Positions 61,787 through 64,000 of a stretch of 64,000 bases of DNA are shown piece by piece (the stretch's first letter is position 1; every line of letters begins with the position of its first letter). Under the pieces are notes generated by a model that saw nothing but the letters and a program-made list of their open reading frames with translations, was not told the origin of the DNA and did not search any database. The DNA lies in NCBI GenBank assembly GCA_052161605.1, contig CP197409.1; one strand, written 5' to 3'. The translations under genes were made by a program, and so were the position numbers. The stretch is from JBKCUI01 sp052161605 (GTDB taxonomy: Bacteria; Planctomycetota; Planctomycetia; Pirellulales; Pirellulaceae).

Positions 61787-63136
61787 CTAGTTTCCGCTAC
61801 AAATCACCTGCCCGTGAGAGTAAGAGTCGGCAAACCAAGCCAGTACGTAACTGTTTCCACCGTTTCGAACGTCGACGTTGATCGATTTTCTTGGACCGTT
61901 TACACGGCCTCCACTCAGTGGAGCCAACTCCAATCTCGATATCCCCTTGGGAACCTCGACTCGCAACACTTGAATCTCGCTCGGCAAAAGTCCCCAACAA
62001 CGCGTGTCAGCCGTCTCGAGAGCCTCCCAGGCAACACCAGCAAGATCCATACCCAATCGAGTTATACCGTCTCCCCCCATTTTCTCCTTGGCTGCAACGA
62101 CTGTCGCTTTCTTGATTACACGTCTAGCTACTGCACGGGCCAAAATGATGTTCTTTTCAGCCTGATACGTCTCCAGTGCAAAATCTCGAATATTCGCGAC
62201 GCAAAATGTTGGGCCGATAAACTGGCCGTTCATACTCACCGCGACGGCATCAATGTCGTTTCTAGGAACAACGATTTCAGGAATCTTGATCGGTGCAATG
62301 GTGGGTGGAAGATGGTAAGGGCCTACCGCCGAAATAATCCGATCAGCGATTAACAGTGCGTCGCTAGTTGGCTCTTCGGTGACCTCGACTTTGTAGGGGC
62401 CTTTTCCAACCAACGCTAAAACGTAAACGACTCCATTGCCAGGTTGGGAATGGACTCCACTCTCAGCTCGATTGCAGTCCCAATGCAGGGGCAGGCTGTT
62501 CGGAAGTAAGTCTCGGGCCGCCGAATAATTGCGAAAAGCATCGTCGTAGTCGCGCAAGGTTGCTTCTCTCAATAATCCTCGTAGATAGAATCCGAATGGC
62601 AGGGGACGATACGGAATCTTCGTTTGACTCTTTTCAGCAACCTTCTGCATCAGTCTCTCATGCGTTGCTTGCAATTGTAAGGTGTGACTCTCTGCGTCTC
62701 CTCCATCGTGAAGCAGATTAGAGATGGCGAGAAATGCATGAATCAGAATCTTCTCGTAGGATTCCCCGGCGTAAGCTCTCGTCTTATCATCGGTCCACAT
62801 CGACAACGCTTTCTCTGCAATCGATTCCTTCTCCAGTTCAAGGAAACGGTCACGTGTTTCCTTGAGGAGCGTCTCCGCTTTCTTGGCATCGCCGTCCAAT
62901 AAAGTCGCCATGGCCAAGTCGAGCTGCACGACATCTCGATCATGCCGAAAAGGTTGCGAAAGTTTCTCCAAACTCGTTCTGCACTCGGAAAGCTTGCCGT
63001 TATAGAACAAATTCCGAGACGTGGAGACCCGTTTTGCATGCGTCATGCAGCCGCTGACTCCACTCAATAGGAATAGAGCGATCAGCACCAAACTGCCGAA
63101 CGGCAACCACCTGCTCATGGCACAGCGATTGGTCAT
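61787..63136 (-). CDS. COG3014-like lipoprotein
   Basis: About 449 residues from the ATG at 63136, which overlaps the stop of the upstream gene as ATGA; a start at 63160 is also in frame. The lipoprotein signal ends in LSGVSGC with C30 as the lipid-bearing residue. The body is helical with tetratricopeptide-like stretches (NLFYNGKLSECRTSLEKL, LLRDYDDAFRNYSAARDLLP-like), followed by a beta-rich C-terminal half (NGVVYVLALVGKGPYKVEV). Its layout fits proteins named COG3014, often found next to LpoB-type genes. Its role is unknown; an envelope function linked to the LpoB-like neighbour is likely. Confidence 0.65.
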   Translation of the reverse strand: MTNRCAMSRWLPFGSLVLIALFLLSGVSGCMTHAKRVSTSRNLFYNGKLSECRTSLEKLSQPFRHDRDVVQLDLAMATLLDGDAKKAETLLKETRDRFLELEKESIAEKALSMWTDDKTRAYAGESYEKILIHAFLAISNLLHDGGDAESHTLQLQATHERLMQKVAEKSQTKIPYRPLPFGFYLRGLLREATLRDYDDAFRNYSAARDLLPNSLPLHWDCNRAESGVHSQPGNGVVYVLALVGKGPYKVEVTEEPTSDALLIADRIISAVGPYHLPPTIAPIKIPEIVVPRNDIDAVAVSMNGQFIGPTFCVANIRDFALETYQAEKNIILARAVARRVIKKATVVAAKEKMGGDGITRLGMDLAGVAWEALETADTRCWGLLPSEIQVLRVEVPKGISRLELAPLSGGRVNGPRKSINVDVRNGGNSYVLAWFADSYSHGQVICSGN

Positions 63137-63804
63137 CGCTTGAAAGGATTGTAATTCCAAGCGGCTCCAGCAGCCGTCTTATGATACCCCTTGCGTACCT
63201 CAGCCGACTCCTTATCGGAAACGCCTGAGTGAATATTCACCAGCTCCAAGGTAAGAGTATGGCTGCGCTGAGTTGAAGAATTACGTACTGTGGTTCCACT
63301 CGTTAGCACAGCATACAGCAAGTAGTCAACCGGTGCACCGTCTCGTTCTAAGACCGACATCAGCAATCTCATATTATCTGGGATGTATAGCGAGTCAGGA
63401 CGCAACCGAGTTTCGAATAACGCTGCATCCAACATGCGCCGCGTGATAGGGCGAAACGCTGGAGACCTAAGAAGTTGGGAATCGATTTGTTGGTAAAGCT
63501 GATCCTTAAAGTCTCCAATGTCCTCAGCACTCTTGTTCTCAACACCTACGAAGAAAACCGTTTTGGGAAGAGGGGTGCCGTCCGGCCCGATGGGGGTGTC
63601 CTGCGTAATCTGATGCTGCCTGGCTAGAAGCTTTGCAACCGCTTCGTCTACCAGTGGGTCGTATACCTCCGAGCCAGCCTTATGACTTCCCACCAAACTG
63701 GGTGAATCTGGTTTGACGACATGCCCAAACTGGTAACCGCGGCAACCGACAGATCCGCTTGCTAGCAAAACACCACAGCTAACCAACCAATCTCTGCGGT
63801 TCAT
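63133..63804 (-). CDS. LpoB-like lipoprotein (penicillin-binding protein activator fold)
   Basis: A 223-residue lipoprotein; the signal MNRRDWLVSCGVLLASGSVGC places the lipid-bearing Cys at residue 21. The body follows the LpoB family pattern: a variable linker, the strand FFVGVENKSAEDIGDFKDQL, a helix to LLRSPAFRPITRRMLDAAL, a central region, and YLLYAVLTSGTTVRNSST leading into paired strands that end in KGYHKTA. In E. coli LpoB activates PBP1b from the outer membrane. Many planctomycetes have a reduced or divergent peptidoglycan machinery, so the target here is uncertain. It overlaps the COG3014-like gene by four bases. Confidence 0.7.
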   Translation of the reverse strand: MNRRDWLVSCGVLLASGSVGCRGYQFGHVVKPDSPSLVGSHKAGSEVYDPLVDEAVAKLLARQHQITQDTPIGPDGTPLPKTVFFVGVENKSAEDIGDFKDQLYQQIDSQLLRSPAFRPITRRMLDAALFETRLRPDSLYIPDNMRLLMSVLERDGAPVDYLLYAVLTSGTTVRNSSTQRSHTLTLELVNIHSGVSDKESAEVRKGYHKTAAGAAWNYNPFKR

Positions 63805-64000
63805 ATGGGCATCCCTTCCCTCGAGTTGAACAATCGCCTGAAAAACCGGGCTCTATCGCTACTTTCCGTGAGTATTATCGGACCTCATACCCCAAGTTGC
63901 AGTGGGAACTCAGTCGACAACCTCTCTAAATAGCCGAAATCGCGAATGGAGAAAATATCGGTCGCTCTCTCTCTGCTCGATGATTTTATTTACTTCCACG

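Noticed and set aside
1..64000. CRISPR array, rRNA operon or prophage
   Set aside because: No regular 24-40-bp repeats with spacers, no 16S/23S core segments and no phage structural genes were seen in the window.

Overview
This window looks like part of a chromosome from a planctomycete, probably of the Pirellulales group. That placement is an inference from family content, not from a database search. The supporting signs are a giant extracellular protein with an LEPR-XLL-like N-terminus, dockerin repeats and tandem cadherin-like repeats; a ThuA / PVC-type dehydrogenase / HEAT protein beside a planctomycete-type haem protein; many very large secreted or membrane proteins of unknown role; and an alpha ribosomal operon broken into a short rpsM-rpsK-rpoA-rplQ block without rpsD. 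Genes are loosely packed, with many short monocistronic units on both strands.

Layout. 0.1-2.4 kb holds central metabolism (rpe, a histidine-phosphatase fold without its catalytic residues, accD). 2.5-5.5 kb holds a Tat-exported GMC oxidoreductase and a nuclease-like protein of unknown role, separated by a structured repeat. 5.8-10.7 kb is a respiratory block: a dihaem cytochrome c lipoprotein, haem A synthase (ctaA), haem O synthase (ctaB) and a MATE transporter. 10.7-21.3 kb has, on the minus strand, a large secreted TIM-barrel-like protein, thioredoxin and a 2024-residue alpha-2-macroglobulin. 21.3-23.8 kb is gene-poor and contains a decayed IS91-type element with an integrase remnant fused to it. 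23.8-30.7 kb is a mixed region: uppP, two arrestin-like proteins, tRNA-Val(GAC), a four-helix-bundle gene with 9-bp repeats, cutA, a hemerythrin-like protein, a YrdC-like/LMW phosphatase fusion and rpiB. 30.8-36.3 kb (minus) has a SMUG1-type uracil-DNA glycosylase, a YhaM-type HD exoribonuclease, an ABC-2 permease and rplQ-rpoA-rpsK-rpsM. 36.4-49 kb has an M28 peptidase, a secreted caspase-like protein with an EF-hand loop, and a co-oriented run of a tandem class II aldolase, threonine dehydratase, esterase/lactonase fusion, cytochrome c and ThuA/PVC dehydrogenase. 49.4-56.3 kb has a 1948-residue membrane coiled-coil protein and a lipoate ligase family protein. 56.6-61.7 kb is the dockerin/cadherin giant. 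61.8-63.8 kb holds an LpoB-like and a COG3014-like lipoprotein.

How genes work together. The clearest functional unit is cytochrome c-ctaA-ctaB, which makes haem O/A for a terminal oxidase encoded elsewhere. The block at 39.9-48.9 kb may be a scavenging module (esterase, lactonase-like propeller, dehydratase, aldolase) next to a ThuA/PVC dehydrogenase and a separate cytochrome that could take its electrons. The LpoB-like and COG3014-like genes overlap by four bases and are probably translated together.

Most notable items: the degenerate YrdC-like domain fused to an intact tyrosine phosphatase; the caspase-like secreted protein with a calcium-binding loop; the 9-bp repeats shared by the leader and the body of the four-helix-bundle gene; the catalytically dead phosphoglycerate-mutase fold; the aldolase with one active and one decayed half; the PD-(D/E)XK-like/winged-helix protein; and two copies of a roughly 150-bp hairpin-bounded intergenic repeat. 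I found no CRISPR array, rRNA or prophage. All family calls come from reading motifs by eye.
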